DNA of 64,000 bases from positions 1,193,345,015 to 1,193,409,014 of the forward strand of contig NC_056737.1 in assembly GCF_019279795.1 (NCBI RefSeq), read 5' to 3'. Positions within the stretch are counted from its first letter, which is position 1, and each line of letters starts with the position of its first letter. Source of the DNA: Protopterus annectens (Eukaryota > Chordata > Ceratodontiformes > Protopteridae). Positions 54,241-64,000 of this stretch are shown here, one piece after another. Made by a program: the position numbers and the translations under genes. The notes beneath the pieces were generated by a model. The model was not told where the DNA came from. It made no database searches and was given only the letters and a program-made list of their open reading frames with translations.

Positions 54241-57200
54241 CACTACCTTCCAACCTCCAGATTGAGTTTCCTGGCCCTTATACTGAGAAGCTGACCTGAC
54301 GAATACTTTATGACCTAGAACTGCAGCCTACTGGCTGTTCATATGATAAGGTCAAGGGGAAGGAGGGAGGGACGGTTGAAGACAAATGAAGTAAAACTAC
54401 TCAGATGGAACATTATGGTGAGTACATAACTTCTTTATCTGAAGTAGTTTACTTCATTTGATCTTCAACCTGTGGGACAGAGTCCCCAGCTACTAAACTC
54501 CTGGGTGGCCCTCATGGAAGGATATTCCAGAGCACCACAGAACCAAAGGATGCTCTACTTCTAGAAGTCAAATCCAATTTGTAGTGAGAAGTAAAGGCAT
54601 GGGATGAGAACCAAGTAGCTGCAGAAGAAATATCATCCAATGAGACTCTAGACCAAAAGGCTGCAGAAGTAGCCATCGACCTAGTGGAATGAGCTTTTAC
54701 CTTACTCTGAGGAGATAGACCTGAAGGATGCACAAGGAAATCCACCTAGCAATAGTGACCTTAGAGATAGGTTTACCCAGAAAAGATTTAGAAAAGGACA
54801 CAAACAATTGATCAGATTTACGTAAGTTTTTAGCCCTGTGTAAATAAAATCATAACTGCCTATGAACATCCAACAAGTGGAGTTTGTATTCCATTTTGTT
54901 AGCAAAGTTTGGGAAGAAAACAGGTAAGTTAATGGTCTGATTGATGATAACTTGTGATGCAACCTTAGGAAGAAATGATGGATTGGTCCAAAGAGAAACC
55001 CTATCTTTATGGAAAATCATATATGAAACTTTAATGGACAAAGCTTGCAGTTCTGAAACCCTTTTAGCAGAGGTAATAGCTACCAGGAATGCTGTTTTCC
55101 AAGATAAGAACTTAAGATCTGTAGTTGCAGCAGGTTCAAAAGGTGGAGTGACCAAAGCATGAAGAACCATAGTAAGGTCCCATGGAGGAACAGGATCCTT
55201 GACCAGTGGGCATAATAGGAAAGTACCTTTAATAAAGGCTTTACACAGTCTTGAAGAGGCCAGGGAGGCAGAATTCTCACCCACGTGAAGATGAGAGGTG
55301 GCAGGTAATTGGACTTTGATAGTAGAACGGCTTGCTCCTTGTTGAAAAATATTGGCTAGGAAGTCAAGAATGGCAGAAATAGGAGCCGTGAAGGGGTCGA
55401 AACTGCTTTGAGAAGCCCAAAAAGAAAAACGTTTCCATTTGCTGAGGTAAATCTTCCTGTTTGAAGACTTATGAGCTGTCACTAGAATAGACATAACTGA
55501 AGAGGATAATCCAGAAGTCCTAGCGGTCATGGGAACTGGAGCAGCCAAGCCATGAGCTTCAAACTGTCCAGGTTCAGATGAGGAACCCCAGATGGGTGCG
55601 AAATCAGATCCTGAATGGGATCCAAGATCCAAGGCGGAGCCAGAAGATGAGACCAGAGGAAGGGAAACCATACCTGGCAAGGCCAAAATTGGGCAATGAG
55701 GATCACTTTGCTCCCCAGTCGACAAGCTTTCTGTAGACACCTCAGAATAAGAGGTATAGGGGGTAAGCATACAGAAGACCAAGAGGCCAGGCATGGACTA
55801 GAGCATCTCTGGGGGATTCCCCTGGCAGGTGGTTCAAAGCAAAAAACTTGCTGCACTTTGTGTTGGAAGGAGATGTGAAGAGATCACAGCAAGGCTGACC
55901 CCCACTCCAGAAAGATCTGCTCTGCTACTGAATGATTTAGTGACCACTCATAAGGCATCAGAATAGTTTGATTTAACCTGTCCGCTAGAATGTTGGACCG
56001 TCCCAGAATGTGCGTTGCTATGAGAAAGCGACCGGTGGAGGTCGCCCATTCCCACACTCTCGTGGCCTCACGACAAAGGGGGTAAGATCTGGCACCTCCC
56101 TGTTTTTTGATGTACCAGATCACTGACATGTTGTCTGACTGAATTGCAATGGTTCCCAGAGGAAGAAAGGCATGAAGGGCCTGCAACGCTAAAAGGTCTG
56201 CCCTCATCTCTAGAATGTTTATGTGCAAACTGGTCTCGACAGGGGACCACAGGCCTTGGACTGTCCGGCCCAAATAATGCCCCGTCAGCCAAGTTGGGTG
56301 GCATCTGTGGTCACTGCGGCTTGGACAGGGGCTGGAACAAAAGGTCGTCCCTCCAAAATTTCCGGAGAGCACATCCACCACAGGAGGGACGACCAGCAGA
56401 CTCAACTGAGGTGTATTGGATATGATAATGGAAGTTCCAACAGGGAACCATTGTACCACCAATGTCCACTGCAGTACTCACATATGTAACCGGGTGCACG
56501 GAAGACAGGTTATGGTCGCAACCATTGAACCTAAGGCCCTCAACACTGGTCTTGCTGAGGGAAGATGAGAACGGTAGATCAGGGAGACATGCATCCTCAG
56601 GTTTGGTACTCTCTCCATGGTCAGGAAGATTTTGAACTGTAGTGTGTTTATCCTTGCCCCAATGTAGTCTATCACCTGGACAGGATTCAGAAGTGATTTG
56701 GATGTGTTGATTGTAATCCCCAATTGAAGAGCCAGCTTTAAGAAATAATCCCTGGTTTGAGAAAGTAGATGCCTGGTGGGAGCAGTGAGGAGCCAATCGT
56801 CCAGGTACGGATAGACCTGAATCCCCTGAAGCCTCATGTGAGCTGCTACAACTGCCATCACTTTGGTGAACACCCTGGGAGCTGTGGTGAGGCCAAAAAG
56901 GGTAGGGCTCAAAATTGGTAATGATTGGTTCCTAGCCGGAAGCGGAGAAACCTCCTGGAGCTTCTGTGCATCTTTATATGATAGTAGGCATCCTGAAAGT
57001 CTAACGAGCATGTCCAATCACTCTCTTGCAGATACGGCATGATGGACTGTAGTGTGACCATCCGGAATTTTTCTTTGGCAACTGACAGGTTCAGGGTAGA
57101 TAGGTCCAGAATGGGTCTTAAGTCCCCCATTTTCTTTGACACCAAAAAGAACCTGGTGTAGATGACTGATCTGTGGGGACAGATTCAATGGCTCGTTTTT

Positions 57201-60127
57201 GTAGCAGCTTGGAGATTTGTCATGCTTCTGCCTCCCTTTGCATGGGTGGTACATCCGGGAGGTGTTTGGGAGGTTTGCGAGGAACCACAAAGGGGAGAGA
57301 ATATCCTCTGGATATGATCTGAAGCACCCAGTGATCTGATGTTATGGACTCCCATGCTGCCAGGTGCAAGGAAAATCATCCTCCGACTGCCTCCAGAGTA
57401 GAGCAGTTGGGCAATCCCTCAGAGTTGCTGTCCTGGCCTGTCCAAGAAAGGTTCGAGACTTAAAATTCCTCGGACCCCCCCTCTGCCTCTGGGCCAGCAT
57501 CTATCCTGTCCCCCTCTGCCTCTGGGGAAGAAGAGTCCTGAGTGTCCTGGGAATACTTTGACTTCTGGAACCGCATCTTTTTTTTGCCCCCTCTGATTTC
57601 AGGAAAAGGATCTTTGAGAGTCAGAGAAGTGGATTCTGACAGCAGACAGTGTCTTCCCATCCTTCTCACACTGGACTAAAGTCTCTTTGACGGTCTTACC
57701 AAAAAGAGTAGAGATGTCATAAGGGGCATTGGCAAAAGACGCCTTGAAAGGTTCCAAAAACTGACATAGTCTGAGCCGGGTATTGTGCCTCATGGACACA
57801 CCAGACCCAGCAGCCCTAGCCGATCCTTTAGTAGCATGTGAGAGGAGTCACATGGACATGTTGGAGACTGCTTTTAAAGTGGCCATCCTCACGGAGAACG
57901 TGTCCCTGTCCTCTGCGACATGGACTTAGGGGGGAGACTCAGCCAGTTCTTTGATCAGGTCATGCTGGAGTCTCATGACGTGGGCCAGGTAGTTCAGCGC
58001 CCTAATAGAAAAGGTAGCTGACACATAAACCTGCTTCCCTAAGTGATCCATCATCCCTGACTTTCGGTCGCGGGATGAACTGAGGAACTCTCTTGGGCTA
58101 GTTTCTTTTTTGTGTCTGCTGCTCCCACCATAGCATCTATGGGGGAACCCTTGTTCCATGCTGGTCTATCTGATGGTGGACTCAAGATCTTATCTGGATG
58201 TTTAGGAATTGTTTTCATGGTGTCCAGCTCCTTCCACGTCCGTGAGGTGACCAGGTCCTCCAGGAGATTTGTGGGAGAGGACACCCAGGAAGTAGATGGA
58301 CCCATGCCGAAAGCTTCCAGGAACACGGGATTCATGGATTCATCAGAAGAATGTTTAGGGCGGACCAACCTCCCCACTGGCATAAGATTTCCATGATGTC
58401 TCCAAAGGAGACATCATCGGGAGGTAAGCTGTGGGAACCTTCCCCATTATCCAAATCCATGTCCTCCGTGAGGGACTTGGGGGAGTCCAAGTGCTTCCTC
58501 TTACACGTATGCTTGTGAGGCATGTCTCTGGTGGGGCTCTCTGGGGGAACTCGCAAGCCACTTGTTCCTCAGGGGGAACCGCATGGGGCTCCTCGAGCAT
58601 GGGCTGTCCCTCTGGTAAAATGATGGGATTCATAGACAGAGCCGAGGGAGTTGGGGCAGACTTCGAGGAAATAGTCAAGGGTCTCAATCCAGTGGGGAGA
58701 ACCCTTTCTACCACGTCGAATGCTGAGGGAGAACGAGCCTTCTGGGGTACCAATAAGGAAGCCACTCTCCCCGGATCTGCCGTGAGATTCGAGCTGGGCC
58801 CAATGTGGATGGAGCTCCATCAGATTCAAGCTGGGCCCAGTGTGGATGGAGCTCCAAGTGAGAGAACTTGGCCCGACAATGCCAGAGCCGATGAAGAAAG
58901 TTCCACTCCCTTGGATCCAACACACAAGCTCCAGCTCTGACAGCCATTCGGATCCGAACTGGTCAGATCCGACATGCTCCAGGCAGCTGTCGGCATTGAG
59001 GAGACAGGTACCATCAGCACTGCCACCCTGACTAAGGTCATCCTTGGATCTGAGTACTCCGAACCCGGTAGATGGATCAGAGGAGAAATTGGTGTGAAAA
59101 AAGAAAGCAAGCTCCCTCCTCCAGAGGGAGAGATTGCTGGCAAGACCCCCATCTGGATCTGAGTATGAATGAACTTCCTCATCATTTTATCCATGTCAAC
59201 TTCCAATAAGCTACCTGTGGATCTCGATGAGGCCAAGGACTCAGACCTGGCGGGTCAAGGAACCGAGGCCCTAGATGGAGGACGTGTCTCCTCTGGCTCC
59301 AGGGAAAATCTTGGAGGTTGGAGCCAGGGGAGTCACAGATCCTAGCCTGACTTTTGGCAGGAGTAGAAGGAAGGTCCAGAAACCTCTTACGTTTCTCTGG
59401 TTTGGAATGCTTGTCTGTTTTGTGGTCTCTCTCTCCTTCTTTTTGCTACTTTTCTGCTCCACTTCCACAGGCTTAAAAATTGGAGGTTGAATCTTAACCT
59501 GGGAGGGAAGAGAAGCAAGGGCAAGAGAGGAAGGAGAGGTGGCCAGAGCAGCCGCTGTGATCAAATAAGTGAATGAGGCAGCTGCCTCAGAACTGGGTAA
59601 AAGGCCTTTTAGGGCCAACTTAGACTTCCTGTCCTTTATAGCAAGTGGGTTAAAATCTGTGCAGATAGTACAATCAGTACTCAAATGGGCAATGCCCAAA
59701 CACATCACACAAAGAGTGTGGGCAGCTGCAGGAGACAATTTGTGGCCACACTCAGTGCACCTTTTGAAGAAAGGCTTGGGGTCAGCCATGTCTCTACACA
59801 AGAACAATTCACACTAGAGAAGGAAAAGGAGAACAAAAAGTTACCCGTTTCCAACCCCTCACCGCACACTCAAGGCACACAGAATGCTGAGGGGGGAGGG
59901 CAAGCAATACACACTAACAAATTAACTCTAAAAACTACAGGAAATTTTCTAAATCATGACACACCAGCGAGGGGAGGAGTAGAGGGAACCTACACTAAAC
60001 ACCAAACACTGAATTTTTTAGAAAGAAAGCTGCTTAAAAAGCAAAAAACCCACTCACTAACTCGCTGCTCAGGAGATCACAATGCTTCAGGCAAGCCACG
60101 GCAAACGAGATCTGGGGGATGGAAATT

Positions 60128-60265
60128 AGTGGAGGTGTGTTATGGGTAAGGGGAAGAGCTTGGAGCTTGGGGCAGACGCTAGTGAGTTTCCCAGCTTGGA
60201 TCCAATATGGATGCAGAACCCACAGGTTGAAGACTAAATAAAGTAAACTACTTCAGATCATAATT
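60128..60265. repeat. DIRS right inverted terminal repeat
   Basis: Reverse-complement partner of 54085..54240; contains GAGCTTGGAGCTTGG and GAACCCACAGGTTGAAGAC. It marks the transcriptional start side of the minus-strand element. Confidence 0.8.
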
Positions 60266-60509
60266 TTCTAGGTAGGAACTGGCTGCTTTGCATTGATCGA
60301 TATTTCATTCACTAATTATGGTCTGGTCTGTAATCCAGCTGATGTTATTGTCTGTAGAAATTTCTCTGGGCTATCCAAATTATTATATACTGACTTCTTA
60401 ATCCATCTTTCATTGTGGCATGACCTGGGAGTTTGTTTCATACAGAAGTGCATATAGTGGGCAAGATTAAACTTTTCCATATGTTTCACGGCAGTACACA
60501 AACACATAT

Positions 60510-60568
<59 letters not shown>

Positions 60569-61238
60569 AACATGTACACATATGCACACATATGAATCAA
60601 ATACAGTTAGTCATCATCCTTCATACTCATGTTACAGCTCTTCTACAGCTCCACAATGTGGTAATAAAACTACAAGATCAACAATATAGTGTTACTAGTT
60701 GTATGGATACTCTTGTCTTTGTCTTCTCTCTTGTCTTTAACTGGCTGTTCTTAAAAAAATCTAGTATCACAATCCTAAAACTACGTCTGTATGTGGAAGG
60801 GAGTCGCAAAGTGAGGCCTTTAATACTTCAACATGACAAGCTGGACAGTATAACTTACACAGCGATACCAGGTTTGAGACACTTTAAATCATTAATGCAG
60901 TCTATGTCACATTGTCTCACAATTTAAATACAATCACATGGGAGCAGAAATAAATGAAACTGACAAAGCATGGCACATCTTGGAAACTTTTAATTATATT
61001 TCAGAAGACAGTTTTTATTTGTCGATCTTCCATCTAGAAATTGTTTCTATGGCTCCAGGTAATCATTTTACAATACATGATGCTGAATTTCATGTCTGCA
61101 AAATAAAAAACAAAAAAATAAATAAACAAACAAAACACAGCACAGGTGATAGAGCTTGTTTGTTTACTTTATCAATCTGACATTAATATCAAGTCTTGGT
61201 CCCTATGTGGCTGTTGGCAAGACTGTGAAAGTTTGTGA
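60266..61238. other. Unannotated stretch with a CA microsatellite
   Basis: A CA run lies at about 60512..60567. The remaining sequence has no recognisable gene; the 164-codon plus frame (60433..60927) begins in the CA repeat and shows no family signature. Confidence 0.6.
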
Positions 61239-61400
61239 CTAGGGCCAATGTCTTGTGCACCTTGACAAGGCACAGGACCATGCATGCACACCATGGCCTA
61301 TATCTGTTGAGCCTTGACAAGGCACAGGACCATTCTGCACACTATGGCCTATGTCTTGTGATCCTTGACAAGGCACAGGAACATGCATGTACAATGCAGG
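61239..61400. repeat. Short tandem repeat, 3 units of about 52-55 bp
   Basis: Three units share CCTTGACAAGGCACAGGACC and ATGGCCTAT with small differences in length. Non-coding in appearance. Confidence 0.75.
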
Positions 61401-61728
61401 ATCATGCCACAAGTTTTACAGCAGTATGGGTTCACATGGTAGTTGCTGTATCCAATTCACTCCCTAAATTTGCTTAACAAGAACTGTAACTCCATTCTCT
61501 GGGTTAAGTGAAATATGTTCAGTGCTAAGACTTAGAAAGGGTGTATCTTGACTTCTGTGATTGTCATTATTTTCAGTGGACAGGGTATAAATTATTTCCA
61601 AGTATTGGCAATGATATTCTTTTGGAATGTGAGTCTAAGCATTTTTGTCTACAGATAATTTCATCCTCTTACCTCAGTAAGTTACTTTCTAGCATGTGGT
61701 TCGCTGCCCAATGTGAAGTGGGTGAGAT

Positions 61729-61815
61729 GAAAATCAGCACTTTAAATCAGCGATCGTGAAAATCAGCACTTTAAATCAGCGATCGTGAAAATCAGCACTT
61801 TAAATCAGCGATCGT
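61729..61815. repeat. Three identical 29-bp units
   Basis: A 29-bp unit starting GAAAATCAGCACTTT and ending CAGCGATCGT is present three times without any difference. The identity points to a very recent expansion. Confidence 0.95.
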
Positions 61816-61844
61816 GGTTCTCTCTCTGAAATAAATGAATTTGT

Positions 61845-62305
61845 CTCTGTAGATGAGAGCGGAGCAGCTTCCTGATGTGAAGGAATTTAAGTACTTCAAC
61901 GTTTTGTTCAAGAATGACAGCAGAGGAGATTAGAAGACGGAGCGTAGGATAGCAACAATGGTGGCAGAACTGTAGGCGTCCTACTAGACTGTGGTGGGAA
62001 AGTGACAGCTGAGGCATAAGACATGCGGTATCTCTCAATTTATTTGTGATTCTGTGCCCCCTTCTTCATCTGTGCTCACAGACTTTGGGTAGTGTCTGAA
62101 AGCATGAGATTTTAGATGTAGGTGTAAGAATTTAGGTTAATTTGCAGGGTTTCTGGGCTTATAATCCATGGCAGAGGGAAGACCTCTGAGATCTAGAAGG
62201 ATGTTTAAATAGACACTCTGGTCCTTTGGGTAAAAAGAGAAGTCATTTGAGCTGATTTGAAATGTTTGTAAGGTGTATCAGGAAATGCCACTGTGAGGAA
62301 GACCT
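61845..62305 (+). mobile_element. LINE scrap of a fish-type family
   Basis: The plus strand contains degraded LINE blocks that I recognise from fish genomes: EFKYFNVLF (from GAATTTAAGTACTTCAACG), ERRIA, then TTTGGGTAGTGTCTGAAAGC, comparable with an ELWVV.ER block, and finally GTGTATCAGGAAATGCC and GAAGACCTGGGCCAGATG. There are stops and indels throughout. The clade is not certain. Confidence 0.55.
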
Positions 62306-63180
62306 GGGCCAGATGTAGAACATACTGGGGAGATTATATTCCTGAACGAGATGTAGCACATGCCTGGGAGATTATATTCCTGAACCAGATGTAGGACATG
62401 CTGGGGAGATTATATTCCTGAACCAGATGTAGGACATGCTGGTGAGATTATATTCCTGAACCAGATGTAGGACATGCTGGGGAGATTATATTCCTGAACC
62501 AGATGTAGGACATGCTGGAGAGATTATATTCCTGAACCAGATGTAGGACATGCTGGGGAGATTATATTCCTGAACCAGATGTAGGACATGCTGGGGAGAT
62601 TATATTCCTGAACCAGATGTAGGACATGCTGGGGAGATTATATTCCTGAACCAGATGTAGGACATGCTGGGGAGATTATATTCCTGAAACAGATGTAGGA
62701 CATGCTGGGGAGATTATATTCCTGAACCAGATGTAGGACATGCTGGGGAGATTATATTCCTGAAACAGATGTAGGACATGATGGGGAGATTATATTCCTG
62801 AACCAGCTGTAGGACATGCTGTGAGATTATATTCCTGAACCAGATGTAGGACATGATGGTGAGATTATATTCCTGAACCAGATGTAGGACATGCTGGGGA
62901 GATTATATTCCTGAACCAGATGTTGGACATACTGGGGAGATTATATTCCTAAACCAGATGTAGGATATGATGGGGAGACTATATTCCTGAACCAGATGTA
63001 GGGCATGCTGGGGAGATTATATTCCTGAACCAGATGTAGGACATACTGGGAAGATTATATTCCTGAACCAGATGTAGGACATGCTGGGGAGATTATATTC
63101 CTGAACCAGATGTAGGACATGCTGGGGAGATTATATTCCTGAGCCAGATGTAGGACATACTGGGGTGATTATATTGCTCA
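62300..63180. repeat. 38-bp minisatellite, about 23 units
   Basis: Units of 38 bp: CCAGATGTAGGACATGCTGG followed by GGAGATTATATTCCTGAA. Most units differ at one or two positions; a few lack bases (for example near 62820). The first unit continues directly from the LINE scrap, whose expected sequence at that point (CCAGACCCAGGACA..CTGGAGAGATTAT, from memory of the family) looks like the unit itself. Confidence 0.93.
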
Positions 63181-63299
63181 GTTTGCCTGGAAGCACATTT
63201 TCTAGTATAAGGCGGGGACAGTCATTGGAAGTAAGGAAATCTCGCACTACTCATCTTGTAGTTCAAACTGCCCTCTCTAGGACAAGTGGTTTAAAAAAT

Positions 63300-63607
63300 G
63301 TATGTATAGATGGATGGCTGGATGGATGCATGCATGGATGGATGGATTCATAGAGTTCATAGGTTAGTACTAGGCTACCTGCCCTTTCAGGCCATTTTAA
63401 GCCTAGCCAGTTACCCCATGTGAGAATCAAACCCTGCACCTTGTGTCTGTAAGGTAAACACCTTAACCATTAGGCCAACCTCCCACCCATGGATGGATGG
63501 ATGGATGTGTGTGGATGGATGGATGTGTGTGGATGGATGGATGGATAGATGGATGCATGGATGGATGGATGTGTGGATGAATGGATGGATGCATGGATGG
63601 ATGTGTG
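63300..63607. repeat. TGGA/TGGATG simple repeat split by a SINE
   Basis: ATGGATGGATGG-type repeats at 63306..63350 and 63486..63607, with some TGTG variants, flank a SINE. Confidence 0.9.
63355..63487 (-). mobile_element. tRNA-derived SINE with CR1-type tail
   Basis: Read on the minus strand: GTTGGCCTAATGGTTAAGGT (A box), GCAGGGTTTGATTCTCACAT (B box), then GGCTAGGCTTAAAATGGCC, GCAGGTAGCCTAGTACTAAC and CTATGAACTCTATGAA. The tail matches the CR1 copies C and D almost base for base around GGCTAGGCTTA and AGCCTAGTA. The head is clearly tRNA-like, but this is a SINE and not a tRNA gene, because a complete clover-leaf is lacking and the LINE-like tail is attached. Confidence 0.88.
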
Positions 63608-64000
63608 TCATTAAGAAAGACACAGTGTTTTCAGTAACACTTATTCTTTCTGCACTGATGTGTCTAGCAGTTAATCTTACAGTTCAAACGTGTAGTTTTA
63701 GTGCACATAAGCAAAATGAACAATGCAGCAAGTAAGACATGACAAGAAACTTAACATATCCTACAGTTCCTACAGTTCTATATGATTGTTAATAAACAGT
63801 CATTTGTACTTTTCTTTAACAGATCTGCATTATGAAAAGAGTACTTGTTATGTCTTTAAAGGAATTCTGTAACATAATTTCAACAACTGATGGCTACCCA
63901 CAATCCACAGAATAGCATGTAAAAGGAAAAACCATCAGTGGTTCCTTATGTTTCACAGTGTATGCATACACTACACTCCCTGAGGTAAAGAGGTTTCCTT
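63608..64000. other. Unannotated window end
   Basis: AT-rich DNA without a recognisable gene or repeat family. Confidence 0.5.

Larger units (their letters stand above)
54085..60265 (-). mobile_element. DIRS-type retrotransposon, broken copy
   Basis: A tyrosine-recombinase retrotransposon of the DIRS group, minus orientation, about 6.2 kb. Parts in order of transcription: gag-like region with Cys/His-rich start (about 59800..57600), reverse transcriptase (about 57290..56480), RNase H (about 56460..55880) and tyrosine recombinase (about 55800..54850). Inverted terminal repeats are seen at 54085..54240 and 60128..60265, and a further complementary segment at 54350..54480, as expected for this group, which integrates circular DNA without target duplication. 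Overlapping frames are normal for DIRS elements. This copy is a fossil with several breaks; the still clear domains suggest moderate age. Confidence 0.85.

Noticed and set aside
54850-55794. Host recombinase or integrase gene
   Set aside because: It lies between inverted ends with a DIRS-type reverse transcriptase and RNase H in the same orientation, so it belongs to the fossil element.
58112-59162. Plus-strand frames of 62 to 169 codons
   Set aside because: They overlap the DIRS gag-like region in antisense and show no independent family signature.
60433-60927. 164-codon plus-strand frame
   Set aside because: It starts in a CA repeat and has no recognisable domain in the remainder.
63355-63487. 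tRNA gene
   Set aside because: A and B boxes are present, but the head is followed by a CR1-type tail and lacks a full clover-leaf; it is a SINE.

Overview
This is animal nuclear DNA, almost certainly from a vertebrate with a large, repeat-rich genome. It has no prokaryotic gene layout. The only host coding exon I can support is a spliced first exon of a lipoxygenase-type gene (minus strand, 8747..8893). The rest is retroelements and tandem repeats: CR1-like LINEs whose ORF1 carries an esterase, tRNA-derived SINEs sharing the CR1 tail, Penelope-like elements with GIY-YIG endonuclease, an R4-like LINE, a DIRS-type element, and a fish-type SINE tail. Together these suggest a lungfish, another large-genome fish or an amphibian. 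The sequence alone does not settle the species.

Layout. 1-8.7 kb: presumed intron 1 of the lipoxygenase gene, holding old LINE 3' ends, a 66-bp minisatellite, a 106-bp satellite and long CA repeats. 8.7-9.0 kb: exon 1 with a good TATA box. 9-11 kb: upstream DNA with no recognised gene. 11-15.3 kb: CR1 copy A (minus). 16.2-17.5 kb: CR1 copy C (plus, 5'-truncated, young). 18.3-19.5 kb: another LINE 3' end and a 26-bp minisatellite. 22-33 kb: an R4-like LINE (plus) split by a SINE with a 17-bp target duplication, by full-length CR1 copy B with a tandem-monomer 5' region, and by a tRNA-SINE. 33-39.8 kb: a plus-strand Penelope-like element (PLE1) with a 15-bp target duplication, sitting in the 3' region of a minus-strand one (PLE2). 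39.8-46.9 kb: a 48-bp minisatellite split by CR1 copy D, the best preserved LINE here. 46.9-53.8 kb: a 51-bp minisatellite split by CR1 copies E (minus) and F (plus). 54.1-60.3 kb: a broken DIRS-type element with inverted ends. 60.3-64 kb: short repeats, a LINE scrap from which a 38-bp minisatellite appears to have grown, and a SINE inside a TGGA repeat.

How the parts work together. The CR1-like LINE is the dominant machinery. At least six insertions are seen, three of them inside minisatellite arrays, and the SINEs carry its tail and so probably borrow its reverse transcriptase. The Penelope-like elements carry a repeated 31-nt motif with a hammerhead-ribozyme-like core whose middle stem keeps pairing although its sequence differs between two families. 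No complete host gene and no non-repeat RNA gene was found. All boundaries come from reading by eye; no alignment or database search was run.
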